From UBA4717 sp002404395 (lineage in GTDB: Bacteria > Bacillota > Clostridia > Oscillospirales > CAG-272), in assembly GCA_937902275.1 (NCBI GenBank), contig CALFNW010000113.1, positions 1 to 48,788 on the forward strand: DNA of 48,788 bases, given 5' to 3'. This document shows, piece after piece, positions 33,244-41,984 of the stretch. The notes under the pieces were generated by a model, which had not been told where the DNA came from, ran no database searches, and saw nothing but the letters and a program-made list of their open reading frames with translations. The position numbers were made by a program, and so were the translations under genes. Position 1 is the first letter of the stretch. Each line of letters starts with the position of its first letter.

Positions 33244-33319
33244 CTGTCGGATTTGGCAGTTTTATATTTTATAGCTTAAATGCTTATCAAAGCTCGTCCA
33301 TGATCCAATATACATATGC

Positions 33320-35326
33320 TCAATACTGTGTTCGCTTCAGGATAGCAAGCTGCTGCCACTCGGGTAAACTTACGAAGTATTCACTGAAGCCATACAGTCT
33401 GACAGTAAGACTTTGATATTTTTCGGGATTTTTCATAGCCGCTTTCAACGTCTTACTATTGACGACCGAAATTCCGACGTGCAGTCCGCCGAGCGCAAAA
33501 TATGAACGTACGAGCGCCGAAAGGATCTTTGACGGAACATTCTGTGAAAAGGTCAGATTCAATCCTCCCGTCGCAGTTCGGTCAAACGGAAGCTTAGATA
33601 AGCTTTTTAAAAGCGCAGTGATTCCTTGCTTGTCCGCGCCGTAGGTAGGGGACTGATTCTCGGAAAAAGGCTCTCCGTCAAGCCTTCCGTCCGGTGTGGC
33701 TTTAATTTTCAGCGTATTATCACGCTCAAGTGAATAAAAGCCGCCGATTACGTAGTAATTGTCGCGCAGTTTAAGTGCATCAATTGCATCAAGAAAGGTC
33801 TTTGCCGCAAGCACTGTATATTTATCTGCCTCGGTGTCGTTTCCGAATCTTTCAAATTTTAAAATGCGCTGTCTGAGCACTTCACTGCCCTCAAAGTTTT
33901 TATGAAGGATCTCAAGGAATTCGCTGTAAGTATATTTCTTTTCTTTAAATACAAGCTTATCCAGAATCATCAACGAATCGCCGAGCGTTGCAATTCCGGG
34001 GCAAAAAACATTGAAAATTTTATATTTTGAATCAATATCATTCGGATACTTGCACTCAAGTGCAGTATCAGTATGAAGCAGTGCGTCAAGCACAAAAGCT
34101 TTGCGTCCAAACTCTTTATCATAAAAGCTTGTTTCCGCATTACTAATGTAATTTTGAATATCAGCTCCAAGCGCAAGCAACAAATCGGCAGTAAGCGTTT
34201 CAAGATCTGTATATTCACGTCCGTTCAATATCTCAAGAAATATCGGCAATACCGGTGCAAAGTATTCAAGTCGGTAGGAATAATAATTCAAGTCGAACGT
34301 GCAGCACGCAGAATATGTAAATTCTTTGGCATCTTCGGCTTCTATTCCCTTATTTAAAAGTGTATTAAAGATAAGGTTGTAATTATAAACATTAATTTTG
34401 TCGGTCAGCTTACTTTGCGCTTCAAACACCGCCTCGTCAAACTCCGCGTCTGCTTCCGGTTTCAACAAGATCGTGATCTGGGGCTGAGCCATATTGTTCA
34501 GAAGTGCGGCACTTAAAACCAGCTTTGAAAATTCGTTCGGAGTCTCCCCGCCAATATTCACATATTGCTTTGAGGCTTGCGACAATATCGGCTTTTGCAT
34601 AAAATTGTACGTCGCTCTGCCGCAGATTTCGTTTGTTTTGATTAAGAAACCGGCAAGCAGTTCGCAAAGATCCGCTTTGCTTGCTCCGTCTGAAAGCGCT
34701 TGTTCATAATACGGCAGCATATACTCGTCAAAGCGTCCGAAAGCATAGTCGCGCGAGCCGACATAGCAGCTTGCAATCATGTGCATCAGCCATATGCTCT
34801 GAAGCGCCGAATAGAAATCGTACGCCGGCTCATACGGTACTTTCTCAAGTGCATTCGCCATTCTGAACAAGCCTTTTCGCCTTGCGCTCTCTGCATACCT
34901 TTTTGCATAATTTTTCACAGCATTCACTACAATTTCTGCATTTCGAGCAAATGAATCTGATTCGGCGTCGGCATTAAGCGAGGCTCTTTCTTTAATTTTT
35001 TTCAAGATACCTGCAAGTCCGAATTTAAGCAAGCTCCCATAATCCGGACTCATGTGACCAAGCGCACATAAAAGCGTGCTCGGGGCATTCATCCCCTCAT
35101 CAGGCAGTGATTCCGTGACCCTGCCGCCGAAGTAATCGTACTCGTTGATAGGCGTAGATACTTCGGACATAAGGCACGAAAAGATCCGCGCATATTTGTC
35201 TGGTTCATTATAACCGTCAAATTCTTTTTCGAGTTTTGCAAGTATACGTTCACGTTCAATGAAGCAGGCGCGGTTATCGCTTTCAAAAACGAGGGCTTTG
35301 AGCTTTTCAAGTGCCGGAAACTCCAT
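33320..35326 (-). CDS. Glycyl radical enzyme of the pyruvate-formate-lyase superfamily, PFL-like CC active site
   Basis: 668 residues, smaller than PFL (about 760). The PFL barrel is followed by the C-terminal glycyl radical loop VRLYGFSEYF, with radical Gly646. The cysteine loop is YSACCTFDL (C341-C342), a double cysteine as in PFL and not the Cys-x-Glu of dehydratases. The radical must be put in place by a radical-SAM activase, which is not in the window. It is last in the operon IclR-GRE-GH43-GRE. The substrate is unknown; its genetic context suggests a sugar or sugar-derived acid. Confidence 0.8.
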   Translation of the reverse strand: MEFPALEKLKALVFESDNRACFIERERILAKLEKEFDGYNEPDKYARIFSCLMSEVSTPINEYDYFGGRVTESLPDEGMNAPSTLLCALGHMSPDYGSLLKFGLAGILKKIKERASLNADAESDSFARNAEIVVNAVKNYAKRYAESARRKGLFRMANALEKVPYEPAYDFYSALQSIWLMHMIASCYVGSRDYAFGRFDEYMLPYYEQALSDGASKADLCELLAGFLIKTNEICGRATYNFMQKPILSQASKQYVNIGGETPNEFSKLVLSAALLNNMAQPQITILLKPEADAEFDEAVFEAQSKLTDKINVYNYNLIFNTLLNKGIEAEDAKEFTYSACCTFDLNYYSYRLEYFAPVLPIFLEILNGREYTDLETLTADLLLALGADIQNYISNAETSFYDKEFGRKAFVLDALLHTDTALECKYPNDIDSKYKIFNVFCPGIATLGDSLMILDKLVFKEKKYTYSEFLEILHKNFEGSEVLRQRILKFERFGNDTEADKYTVLAAKTFLDAIDALKLRDNYYVIGGFYSLERDNTLKIKATPDGRLDGEPFSENQSPTYGADKQGITALLKSLSKLPFDRTATGGLNLTFSQNVPSKILSALVRSYFALGGLHVGISVVNSKTLKAAMKNPEKYQSLTVRLYGFSEYFVSLPEWQQLAILKRTQY

Positions 35327-35341
35327 TTATCTTCACTCCAA

Positions 35342-36220
35342 TCAATAATACATTTTTAAAACTTCAACACCGTTTTCAAGTATAAATTCGGCGTCACACA
35401 GACAAACCATGCGCGGCTTAAAATTATCGGGATCGGAATTGTGACAATGGTATGCGCAGATGTATTTGTTTTCTTTCTCTGCAGGCATATAACTGTTATG
35501 ACCTACTCCCGCCATATCCGCAGTTCTGTGCAGGATCGGATTGTGTTCATACTTTTTGAAAGGACCTGCAGGAGCCACAGAAACCGCATATCCGACGGCA
35601 TAGTCCTTTGAGCGTGTATGGTTGCAGGAATAAGAAAGGTAATATAACCCGTTATGCTTAATGACACACGGACCCTCTGCAATGTGGCAGTCAACAGTTT
35701 CCCACGGTTCTTCGGCTAATATCAAATGTCCGGGGAACTCATGCTCTATCCGTTTAAGGTCATTCGACATTTTAGCAACAAAAATACCGGCTGCCACATA
35801 ATAAAGGTATATGCCGCTTTCATCAAACAGCAAATGACCGTCGATCGACATGCCATCCCGCAACCAGCCATCCGAATATTGCCTGAAAGGACCGAACGGA
35901 CTATCAGAAACTGCAATTGAAAGGCGCTCGTTTGCTGTATAGACCATATAGAATCTTCCGTTATAATACGATACCTCCGGTGCCCAGAACCACTTGTCGC
36001 CGAGCACATCCTGGCTTGAAAGACACAAACCTTTATTTTCCCACTTGATCATATCTTCCGACTCGTAAACAAAAAAACCGTCTTTCCCGTCAACGTCAGT
36101 ATGAAACGATTCGGTTGACACAAATTTATCATTGTTTTCAGTCGTACAATAGATATAATATTTACCGTCATACTTCATTAAAAACGGGTCTCCTCCCGGA
36201 AACATTCTTTTTACGTTCAT
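35342..36220 (-). CDS. GH43-type glycoside hydrolase (arabinanase/beta-xylosidase fold)
   Basis: 292 residues, a single five-bladed propeller. The catalytic base is Asp11 in FPGGDPFLMKYDGKYY, the pKa-modulating Asp is in MSIDGHLLFDESG, and the acid is the Glu of HIAEGPCVIKHNG. Such enzymes remove arabinofuranose or xylose from plant polysaccharides. No signal peptide, so it acts on imported oligosaccharides. It sits between two glycyl radical enzymes, four bases from the first of them. The exact linkage is not determinable. Confidence 0.85.
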   Translation of the reverse strand: MNVKRMFPGGDPFLMKYDGKYYIYCTTENNDKFVSTESFHTDVDGKDGFFVYESEDMIKWENKGLCLSSQDVLGDKWFWAPEVSYYNGRFYMVYTANERLSIAVSDSPFGPFRQYSDGWLRDGMSIDGHLLFDESGIYLYYVAAGIFVAKMSNDLKRIEHEFPGHLILAEEPWETVDCHIAEGPCVIKHNGLYYLSYSCNHTRSKDYAVGYAVSVAPAGPFKKYEHNPILHRTADMAGVGHNSYMPAEKENKYICAYHCHNSDPDNFKPRMVCLCDAEFILENGVEVLKMYY

Positions 36221-36223
36221 AGT

Positions 36224-38281
36224 TTACAGTCCTTCCTTTTCAAGCCGTTCAACAAATTCTGCCTGTGATTTCTTTGACAATCTGCTAAAATACTCACTAT
36301 ATCCGCCTATACGCACTACCAGATTCGGAAAACTTTCGGGATTATTCATCGCTTCACGCAAAATTGCTGCCGATATCGAATTGACCTGAAATTGCAAACC
36401 GCCACGCTCAAAATATATTTTTATAAAACTCTGAATCGCTTTCTTGTGCGTTTCAACCATATCGTGAGAGAAACTTACATCGATCGGCTGTCCGCCGAAG
36501 AATTTCGACTGAGGTAATTCCGATGAAGCAAGCACCATTGATGTCGGAACGGATTTTCTTGCAACATTAGATGCACCGGCATTTTTGGCAAACGGTTCAC
36601 CGGCAAGTCTGCCGTCATAACCCGCACCGTGACAGGCACCGTATCCCACATTTGAGTCAAGTGTATGAAGCGACGGTGAATAATACAAATTATCATGATC
36701 AAAGCCGCGTATAAGCTTCTGCAATATTTCCGCCACCTTTACCGCATAGCTCTCCGCTCCGTTTCCCTCACCGAACTTCGGACACTTCATTATTTCTCTT
36801 CTTAAGCTTTCATAACCTGTAAAATTACTTCTTACCGCTGTATTCATTTTCTCTATTGTATACTTTTTCTCTTCAAATACCAGCCTGTTGATCGCAAACA
36901 ATCCATCGGAAACATTTATCATTCCCATACATTCAAAAGTCACATTGTGATATCGTGCGCCCGAAATTCGGTCGCAATGCCGTTTTATACAATCGCAAGT
37001 AAGCAAAGAGAGAAAAGGATCAGGCAATAAGGTCTCACTTGTTTTTGCCCTCATTTCGTATGAATTGACACATACTTTCAACAAATATTCGGCACATTTT
37101 TCAAAATTTTCAAAGAGCTTTTCGATATTTTGCGGGATCGTTATATCAGGAATATGAAGCTTATCCGACTCAAAAATTTTTCCGCAGTTCATTGCCGCTT
37201 CAAGTGCCGACGAAACCATAAAGACACATCCCCACATACTGTTGAACTCTTTGCCCGGTATACCGATCCCCATGCAGGAATTGTTAGCATACCTCATTAT
37301 GTCATCGACATCGATCCCTTTTTCGGTCAGTGCATTCATGCACGCCTTTTCGCCGTAAAATGTCGGCTGACCCATTGAAAACAAATCTATATCTATAAGC
37401 GATTCCCATATTTTATCATAAGTATTACGATCGACCCGCGCACCGAGTATAGGAGCAGGCATTTTAAATTCTTTCTGACATTCGATTATCAATTCGGATA
37501 GTTCGTTATATTCCGGACCGATGTTCAAAAGGCAGGCTCCGTCGGCATAACTATTTAACAGTTCGTAAAAGTTTCGAAGTATTTTTTTAACATCATTTCG
37601 CGTCATTCCGTTGTCTATTGACTTTTTGTAAAACGGGTACATGTACAGATCAAATCTCCCGAGTGATATACTGTACCAAGCGTTTTCGGCAAGCGGTAAT
37701 AAAAAATGCATGAACCATACCGACTGCACTGCTTCACGAAAATCCTCGGCAGGGCGGTACGGTACTTTTTCTGCAAGCTTTTTTAATTTCTCAAGTTGTA
37801 TAGCATTATGCGTATCGCAATTTTCAAGCTTTTCATTTATGGCGTCCGCAATATGTTCAAAAAACTTCAAAGCGATCGTCAAGGTGTCTTTCATTGCTTT
37901 GAGATATTCATTTTCGGGATTTTTTTCAAGCTCTGCGTTGATCTGACGTTCGTAATATTCAAGGCCGTTATTCAACACACATTCATAGTCTATAAGCGTA
38001 TGCCCTCGATCAACATTTGTCCGACTGCCGAATTCCGACGGTGCTTCAATTATTTTTTGCGTCTCAGCTGACAATTGTTCATCAGGAAATACAGTATATT
38101 CATCGCACTCTTTATCAAAACAAAACCAACCTGCAATTTCATCATTATCTTTTATATCAATATTGAGCAGTTCGGTTTCAAGTCTGAACTTTTCAGAAAA
38201 CCGTGCTGTTGTTGACAGACTTTTTAGATGATCATAGTACTCTTTACGTACATATCTCTCAACAGCCGAATCACAAAACAT
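36224..38281 (-). CDS. Glycyl radical enzyme of unknown reaction, single active-site cysteine
   Basis: 685 residues. The glycyl radical motif VRIGGYSEYF near the C terminus has Gly660. The cysteine loop is NNSCMGIGIPGK (C336): it has neither the GCVE of dehydratases and choline lyase nor the CC of PFL. The start is ATG at 38281 behind AGGGGGA; an earlier in-frame ATG lacks a site. It overlaps the end of the IclR gene by 11 bp. Distantly related to its neighbour GRE (both have PxE/DFxxAxQSxWxMH). Function unknown; no activase nearby. Confidence 0.8.
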   Translation of the reverse strand: MFCDSAVERYVRKEYYDHLKSLSTTARFSEKFRLETELLNIDIKDNDEIAGWFCFDKECDEYTVFPDEQLSAETQKIIEAPSEFGSRTNVDRGHTLIDYECVLNNGLEYYERQINAELEKNPENEYLKAMKDTLTIALKFFEHIADAINEKLENCDTHNAIQLEKLKKLAEKVPYRPAEDFREAVQSVWFMHFLLPLAENAWYSISLGRFDLYMYPFYKKSIDNGMTRNDVKKILRNFYELLNSYADGACLLNIGPEYNELSELIIECQKEFKMPAPILGARVDRNTYDKIWESLIDIDLFSMGQPTFYGEKACMNALTEKGIDVDDIMRYANNSCMGIGIPGKEFNSMWGCVFMVSSALEAAMNCGKIFESDKLHIPDITIPQNIEKLFENFEKCAEYLLKVCVNSYEMRAKTSETLLPDPFLSLLTCDCIKRHCDRISGARYHNVTFECMGMINVSDGLFAINRLVFEEKKYTIEKMNTAVRSNFTGYESLRREIMKCPKFGEGNGAESYAVKVAEILQKLIRGFDHDNLYYSPSLHTLDSNVGYGACHGAGYDGRLAGEPFAKNAGASNVARKSVPTSMVLASSELPQSKFFGGQPIDVSFSHDMVETHKKAIQSFIKIYFERGGLQFQVNSISAAILREAMNNPESFPNLVVRIGGYSEYFSRLSKKSQAEFVERLEKEGL

Positions 38282-38984
38282 AATCATTCCCCCTATAACC
38301 AAGCTTTTCGGAAATATTTTCCGCAGCTTTGCGAAGCTTCGGCAACTTCAGTTTTGTCAACGATTCAATATCATCATATATTGTCAACGACGATATTCCT
38401 ACTGCCGCAATAACCGAGCTGTCTGCATCGTAAACCGGACAGGCAACACATACGATTCCTTTTGCAAACTCCTCATTGTCAGTCGCGTATCCCCGCTTTT
38501 TTATTCGCTCCGCTTCATCATTGAATTTTGGCAGATATTCCGTATAAGCAAGCAGAATTTTACCGGGCGCGGCAGTTTCAAGGGGATATTCGCCTCCGAC
38601 TCTGCCATTTATGCGCACTTCCCTTTTGGAGTCGAAATGTAAAAGATAGAGTACCTTATCACCGTTTCTCACTCCGAGGTACACCGAATCAGAAAGCTCT
38701 TCGTTCAACTTTTTAAGTTCGCCTTTCGCCACTTCAGTCAACGGATAGCGCGGAGTGCATTTTGACACCACTGAAAATGGTTTGAGCGTAAAGCTGTATT
38801 TTTTTTGAATCGGGTCGCTTTGATAGATCCAATTATACTCGACTAAGGCCTCAAGTACTCTTGAAGCCGCATTTTTGTTGATTTCAAGTGAATTGCAAAT
38901 ATCCGCAATTCCGACCTCCTTTTGAACGATTGAAAAAAATTCGATTATTCTTAACGCATAATCCACTGCAGGTGCCTTCGACAT
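38271..38984 (-). CDS. IclR-family transcriptional regulator
   Basis: 237 residues. Helix-turn-helix in the first 60 (VGIADICNSLEINKNAASRVLEALVEYNW) and the IclR ligand-binding domain after it (ETAAPGKILLAYTEY, GIVCVACPVYDADSSVIAAVGISS). It regulates catabolic genes by binding a small acid or sugar. It is first in the operon with the two glycyl radical enzymes and GH43 and is likely their regulator. The start follows AAAGGA. Confidence 0.9.
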   Translation of the reverse strand: MSKAPAVDYALRIIEFFSIVQKEVGIADICNSLEINKNAASRVLEALVEYNWIYQSDPIQKKYSFTLKPFSVVSKCTPRYPLTEVAKGELKKLNEELSDSVYLGVRNGDKVLYLLHFDSKREVRINGRVGGEYPLETAAPGKILLAYTEYLPKFNDEAERIKKRGYATDNEEFAKGIVCVACPVYDADSSVIAAVGISSLTIYDDIESLTKLKLPKLRKAAENISEKLGYRGNDYVL

Positions 38985-39024
38985 ATTCTATCCTTTCTTA
39001 AAACAGCAATTGTATTATATATAC

Positions 39025-39053
39025 ATTATATCATTACATATATATTATGTCAA
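39025..39053 (-). promoter_or_regulatory. Perfect consensus promoter of the IclR-glycyl radical enzyme operon
   Basis: Minus strand: TTGACA (39048-39053), 17-bp spacer, TATAAT (39025-39030). The boxes are embedded in AT-rich inverted repeats (ACATAATAT.../...TATAATGT), likely operator sequence for the IclR protein. Confidence 0.85.
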
Positions 39054-39063
39054 GCAAACCGCA

Positions 39064-39097
39064 AAAAAAGATCGCGAAAGCTTTCGCGATCTTTTTT
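39064..39097. terminator. Bidirectional terminator
   Basis: A perfect 34-base palindrome: AAAAAAGATCGCGAAAG followed by its reverse complement. It ends the fumarate-reductase operon on the minus strand and insulates the IclR promoter. Confidence 0.92.
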
Positions 39098-39112
39098 ACT
39101 ATTAAAGTGTCT

Positions 39113-39433
39113 TCAAGCCGCTTTGGCGTCGGCAAGCTCATCAAGCTTTTTGTTTCTGAAATAAAGTGCGACGTCTATTGAAATTTCAATAAAGTTCAGC
39201 ACATAGAAGAAAAAGCTGAGATAGAAAATGAAGCCGCTGCTGCCGCCGGCAACCTGAATTATCTTTCTGGCAATGCCGCAGGCATAACCTATAAGCAGGA
39301 ACACCTCGAAAAATAGGCTTTTCCCTTTTGCAGTTCTCGAAATAAGCGATTTGCGTATTGAAATCGGCCACGAAAGTCCGAAGCAAAATATCGTAAGCGC
39401 TTCAAGCAGATCGGTAACGAATGGTACTGTCAT
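39113..39433 (-). CDS. Small membrane protein, PQ-loop/SemiSWEET-like in appearance
   Basis: 106 residues with three hydrophobic segments. TIFCFGLSWPISIRKSLISRTAKGKSLFF looks like a PQ-loop repeat (xxxPxxxKxxKSxxxxGxS). SemiSWEET proteins of this size dimerise to move sugars. The start was chosen by AAGGAGG upstream. It is the last gene after frdA, 124 bp downstream, behind two leader hairpins. A structural role for the fumarate-reductase complex is another possibility. No solid family name. Confidence 0.6.
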   Translation of the reverse strand: MTVPFVTDLLEALTIFCFGLSWPISIRKSLISRTAKGKSLFFEVFLLIGYACGIARKIIQVAGGSSGFIFYLSFFFYVLNFIEISIDVALYFRNKKLDELADAKAA

Positions 39434-39445
39434 GAAATTTCCTCC

Positions 39446-39488
39446 TTGCCGTCTCTGACGGCAAAATTCAATTCGGCTCCGCACCGAA
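39446..39488 (-). promoter_or_regulatory. Two-hairpin leader of the small membrane protein
   Basis: Minus strand: TTCGG/CCGAA (39472-39488) then TTGCCGTC-AGA-GACGGCAA (39446-39464), a perfect 8-bp stem, immediately followed by GGAGG. Confidence 0.6.
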
Positions 39489-39557
39489 AGCTTATTTGCG
39501 AACAATGCGGCACCATAATTCGGCTCTGAGGTGCGTAATCGCCTCATTTGCTGTGTT

Positions 39558-41156
39558 TTACGCTTTGCGTCGATAGTCGGGCAACAGCTTGGGCGATACG
39601 GTTTCTGTCACGATTCCTGCCGCCTCACGTTCTGAGTCAAACTTTGCTATATGCTCAAGCGTGAGCTTGCCGACTTTTACCGATTTTGACTGCTCTGCCG
39701 CATTCTTTCCGGCACTTCTTCCGAATACGATAATATCAAGCAGAGAGTTGCCCATTAAGCGGTTGCGCCCGTGTATACCGCCGACCGCTTCGCCGGCAAC
39801 ATACAGGTTTTCCACATTCGTGGTCATGCCGTCCACGGTTATGTCAAGTCCGCCGTTCTGATAATGAAGCGTCGGATAAACGAGAATCGGCTCACGTCTG
39901 ATGTCAATGCCGTAACTTGCGAACATACGCATCATTGCGGGTATGCGGCGTTCAATTGTGCCTTCGCCTCCTATTGCTTCGATCATCGGAGTATCAAGCC
40001 ATACCGCTTTACCGGAACCTGTATCCACACCTTCGTCGCGGTCAGAGCACTCACGTATGATTGAAGCTGCCGCCACGTCGCGGGTCTCAAGCGGATGCAT
40101 AAACACCTTGCCGTCACGGTTTACAAGCTTTGCGCCGAGCGATCTCACCTTTTCGGTCACAAGCGCACCGAAGATCTGTTGCGGGAACGCCGCACCGGTA
40201 GGATGGTACTGAAGTGTGTCCGCATAAAGCAGTTTCGCACCGACGCGATATCCGAGTACAAGTCCGTCGGCAGTCGCGCCGTAATGGTTCGAGGTCGGGA
40301 AGCCCTGATAATGCATACGTCCGGCGCCGCCGGTAGCGATTATCACGGTCTTTGCACGCGCTACCATCAATTCCTGAGTCTCCATATTCATAAGCACCGC
40401 ACCGGCAGCTTTACCGTTTTCATCAAGGATAAGTTCGATCGCCGAAGTAAAATCAACTATCGGGATGCCGCGGTTTAGTACCTCGTCGCGCAGTGTACGC
40501 ATGATCTCAGCACCCGAATAGTCTTTCGCGGCGTGCATACGCTTACGCGAAGTTCCGCCGCCGTGGGTCGTGATCATTGTTCCGTCAGGCGCTTTGTCAA
40601 ATTCAACGCCTAATTCATTAAGCCATTTGATCGCTTCAGGCGCATCGCAGACAAGTTTAGCAAGCAATTCGCGCTTTGCAGCGTAATGCCCGCCGCCGAA
40701 GGCATCGACAAAATGTATTGCCGGTGAATCATTCGGCTTATCCGCCGCCTGTATACCGCCCTCCGCCATCATGGTATTGGCGTCTCCCATGCGCAGCTTT
40801 GTAACGATCATTGTCTTGGCTCCGGCGTTATCGGCTTCGATCGCCGCCGAGGCACCGGCACCGCCGCCGCCGATTATCAGCACATCCACATCATATCTGA
40901 TATCCTCAAGATCTATATCGGACGCCGATATGCGGCTGTGCGCCTGCAAAAGCTCGCAAAGTTCATGAGGCACCGACTCACCCTTGTTCGGACCGATCGC
41001 GAGTGTGGAAAACTCACTCTTTTTATAATCGGGGTGATATGCGGCAAGGAGATCTTCCTTTTCCTTTGCAGTCATACGGGTCGGCTCATATGCTATGTTG
41101 GCTGCGCGCGCGGCTTCCACCGCTTTAAGTGATTTTTCAAACTCTGTCGAGTACAT
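39558..41156 (-). CDS. frdA: Fumarate reductase/succinate dehydrogenase flavoprotein subunit (soluble TfrA-like)
   Basis: 532 residues. The FAD-binding Rossmann motif VLIIGGGGAGASAAIEA starts near residue 93, after a 90-residue N-terminal extension not typical of FrdA. The substrate side has LYADTLQYHPTGA, MHPLETRDVAAASIIRE and LVYPTLHYQNGGL, and GRNRLMGNSLLDIIVFGRSAG closes the FAD site. It reduces fumarate to succinate in the cytoplasm. L-aspartate oxidase and APS-reductase-like proteins share the fold, but the iron-sulfur partner, fumarase and Hdr context favour fumarate. Starts after AGGGAGG, 11 bases past the upstream gene. Confidence 0.82.
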   Translation of the reverse strand: MYSTEFEKSLKAVEAARAANIAYEPTRMTAKEKEDLLAAYHPDYKKSEFSTLAIGPNKGESVPHELCELLQAHSRISASDIDLEDIRYDVDVLIIGGGGAGASAAIEADNAGAKTMIVTKLRMGDANTMMAEGGIQAADKPNDSPAIHFVDAFGGGHYAAKRELLAKLVCDAPEAIKWLNELGVEFDKAPDGTMITTHGGGTSRKRMHAAKDYSGAEIMRTLRDEVLNRGIPIVDFTSAIELILDENGKAAGAVLMNMETQELMVARAKTVIIATGGAGRMHYQGFPTSNHYGATADGLVLGYRVGAKLLYADTLQYHPTGAAFPQQIFGALVTEKVRSLGAKLVNRDGKVFMHPLETRDVAAASIIRECSDRDEGVDTGSGKAVWLDTPMIEAIGGEGTIERRIPAMMRMFASYGIDIRREPILVYPTLHYQNGGLDITVDGMTTNVENLYVAGEAVGGIHGRNRLMGNSLLDIIVFGRSAGKNAAEQSKSVKVGKLTLEHIAKFDSEREAAGIVTETVSPKLLPDYRRKA

Positions 41157-41167
41157 ACAAACCCTCC

Positions 41168-41842
41168 CTACTTCTCGATCTCTCTGTTGTTGTAAAGTTC
41201 TTTAAGCTCCTCGATCGGTTTATCCATGAGAGCTTCGATAAGCTCTGTGAAAGTGCCGTTGTTTATCTCGCACACCCGTTCCTCGAGATGCTTTGACTTC
41301 GGGGCAAGGTATTTGCCGTTGAGTCTGCGGGCAAGCATCGCCACCTGCGGATGAGAGATTCCTGCCGGACAGCGCGATGAGCAGACACCGCACATCACAC
41401 AGTCAAACGATTCCTCGGCGCATTTGTCAAATTCGCCGCGCTGTGCATAAGCAATATACTGCATTACGTTAAGTCCCTGCGTACAGCTCTTGGTGCAGGC
41501 GTTGCATCCTACGCACGCATAAATTTCCGGATACAGCTGCATCATTATCTGCTCCGTGGGTCTGATCTTTTCGATATCATAAACCTGCTTGACAAGCGGA
41601 AAGAACGGAAGCGTTGCGACATACATATCGTTTTCAACCTTTGTCTGACAAGCGAGACAGGTTTTAAGCTCACGGTCGCCCTTTATGCGGTAGATCGTAG
41701 CACACGCGCCGCAGAAGCCGTTACGGCAGCCGCAGCCGCGCACGAGCTGATATCCCGCATACTCCATTGCTCTCATGATTGTAAGGTTATCGGGCACGCT
41801 GTATTTCTTTCCGAACAGGTACACGTTTACCATATTTGCCAT
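41168..41842 (-). CDS. Iron-sulfur subunit of fumarate reductase/TfrB-like (2Fe-2S plus two 4Fe-4S)
   Basis: 224 residues. Plant-ferredoxin-type 2Fe-2S motif CGCRNGFCGAC...CLAC (about 35-70), then CVGCNACTKSC and CVMCGVCSSRCPAG for cubane clusters. It resembles the N-terminal part of methanogen TfrB but lacks the CCG domain, which is provided as a separate HdrB here. It carries electrons from the Flx/Hdr module to the flavoprotein downstream. Start at 41842, after GAGG, behind a leader hairpin. Confidence 0.83.
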   Translation of the reverse strand: MANMVNVYLFGKKYSVPDNLTIMRAMEYAGYQLVRGCGCRNGFCGACATIYRIKGDRELKTCLACQTKVENDMYVATLPFFPLVKQVYDIEKIRPTEQIMMQLYPEIYACVGCNACTKSCTQGLNVMQYIAYAQRGEFDKCAEESFDCVMCGVCSSRCPAGISHPQVAMLARRLNGKYLAPKSKHLEERVCEINNGTFTELIEALMDKPIEELKELYNNREIEK

Positions 41843-41854
41843 AATTATCCTCAT

Positions 41855-41869
41855 ACCGCCAACGGCGGT
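41855..41869 (-). promoter_or_regulatory. Leader hairpin of the fumarate reductase iron-sulfur gene
   Basis: Minus strand ACCGCC-GTT-GGCGGT after GTTTTTGA, then ATGAGG and the ATG at 41842. Confidence 0.6.
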
Positions 41870-41882
41870 TCAAAAACACCAT

Positions 41883-41957
41883 CGGCAATTTTCGCATCTG
41901 CACAGCAGGTGAAAACAGTCTTGCCGTTTTCAGAAAATTGCAGACGCGAAGTTGCCG
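41883..41957 (-). promoter_or_regulatory. Long structured RNA element between the FlxA-like and iron-sulfur genes
   Basis: Minus strand: outer arms CGGCAACTTCGCGTCTGCA and TGCAGATGCGAAAATTGCCG pair over about 18 bp with one bulged base, and inner arms GAAAAC/GTTTTC close a loop with GGCAAGACT. It is placed 40 bases after the FlxA-like stop. The gap is the only sizeable one between HdrA and FrdA; it may mark mRNA processing or differential expression. Confidence 0.55.
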
Positions 41958-41984
41958 TACTTCACTTGCATAGAATCTTCGAGT

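Noticed and set aside
33320..35326. Naming the glycyl radical enzyme as propanediol dehydratase because of the nearby rhaD-type gene
   Set aside because: It lacks the Cys-x-Glu active-site signature of those dehydratases.
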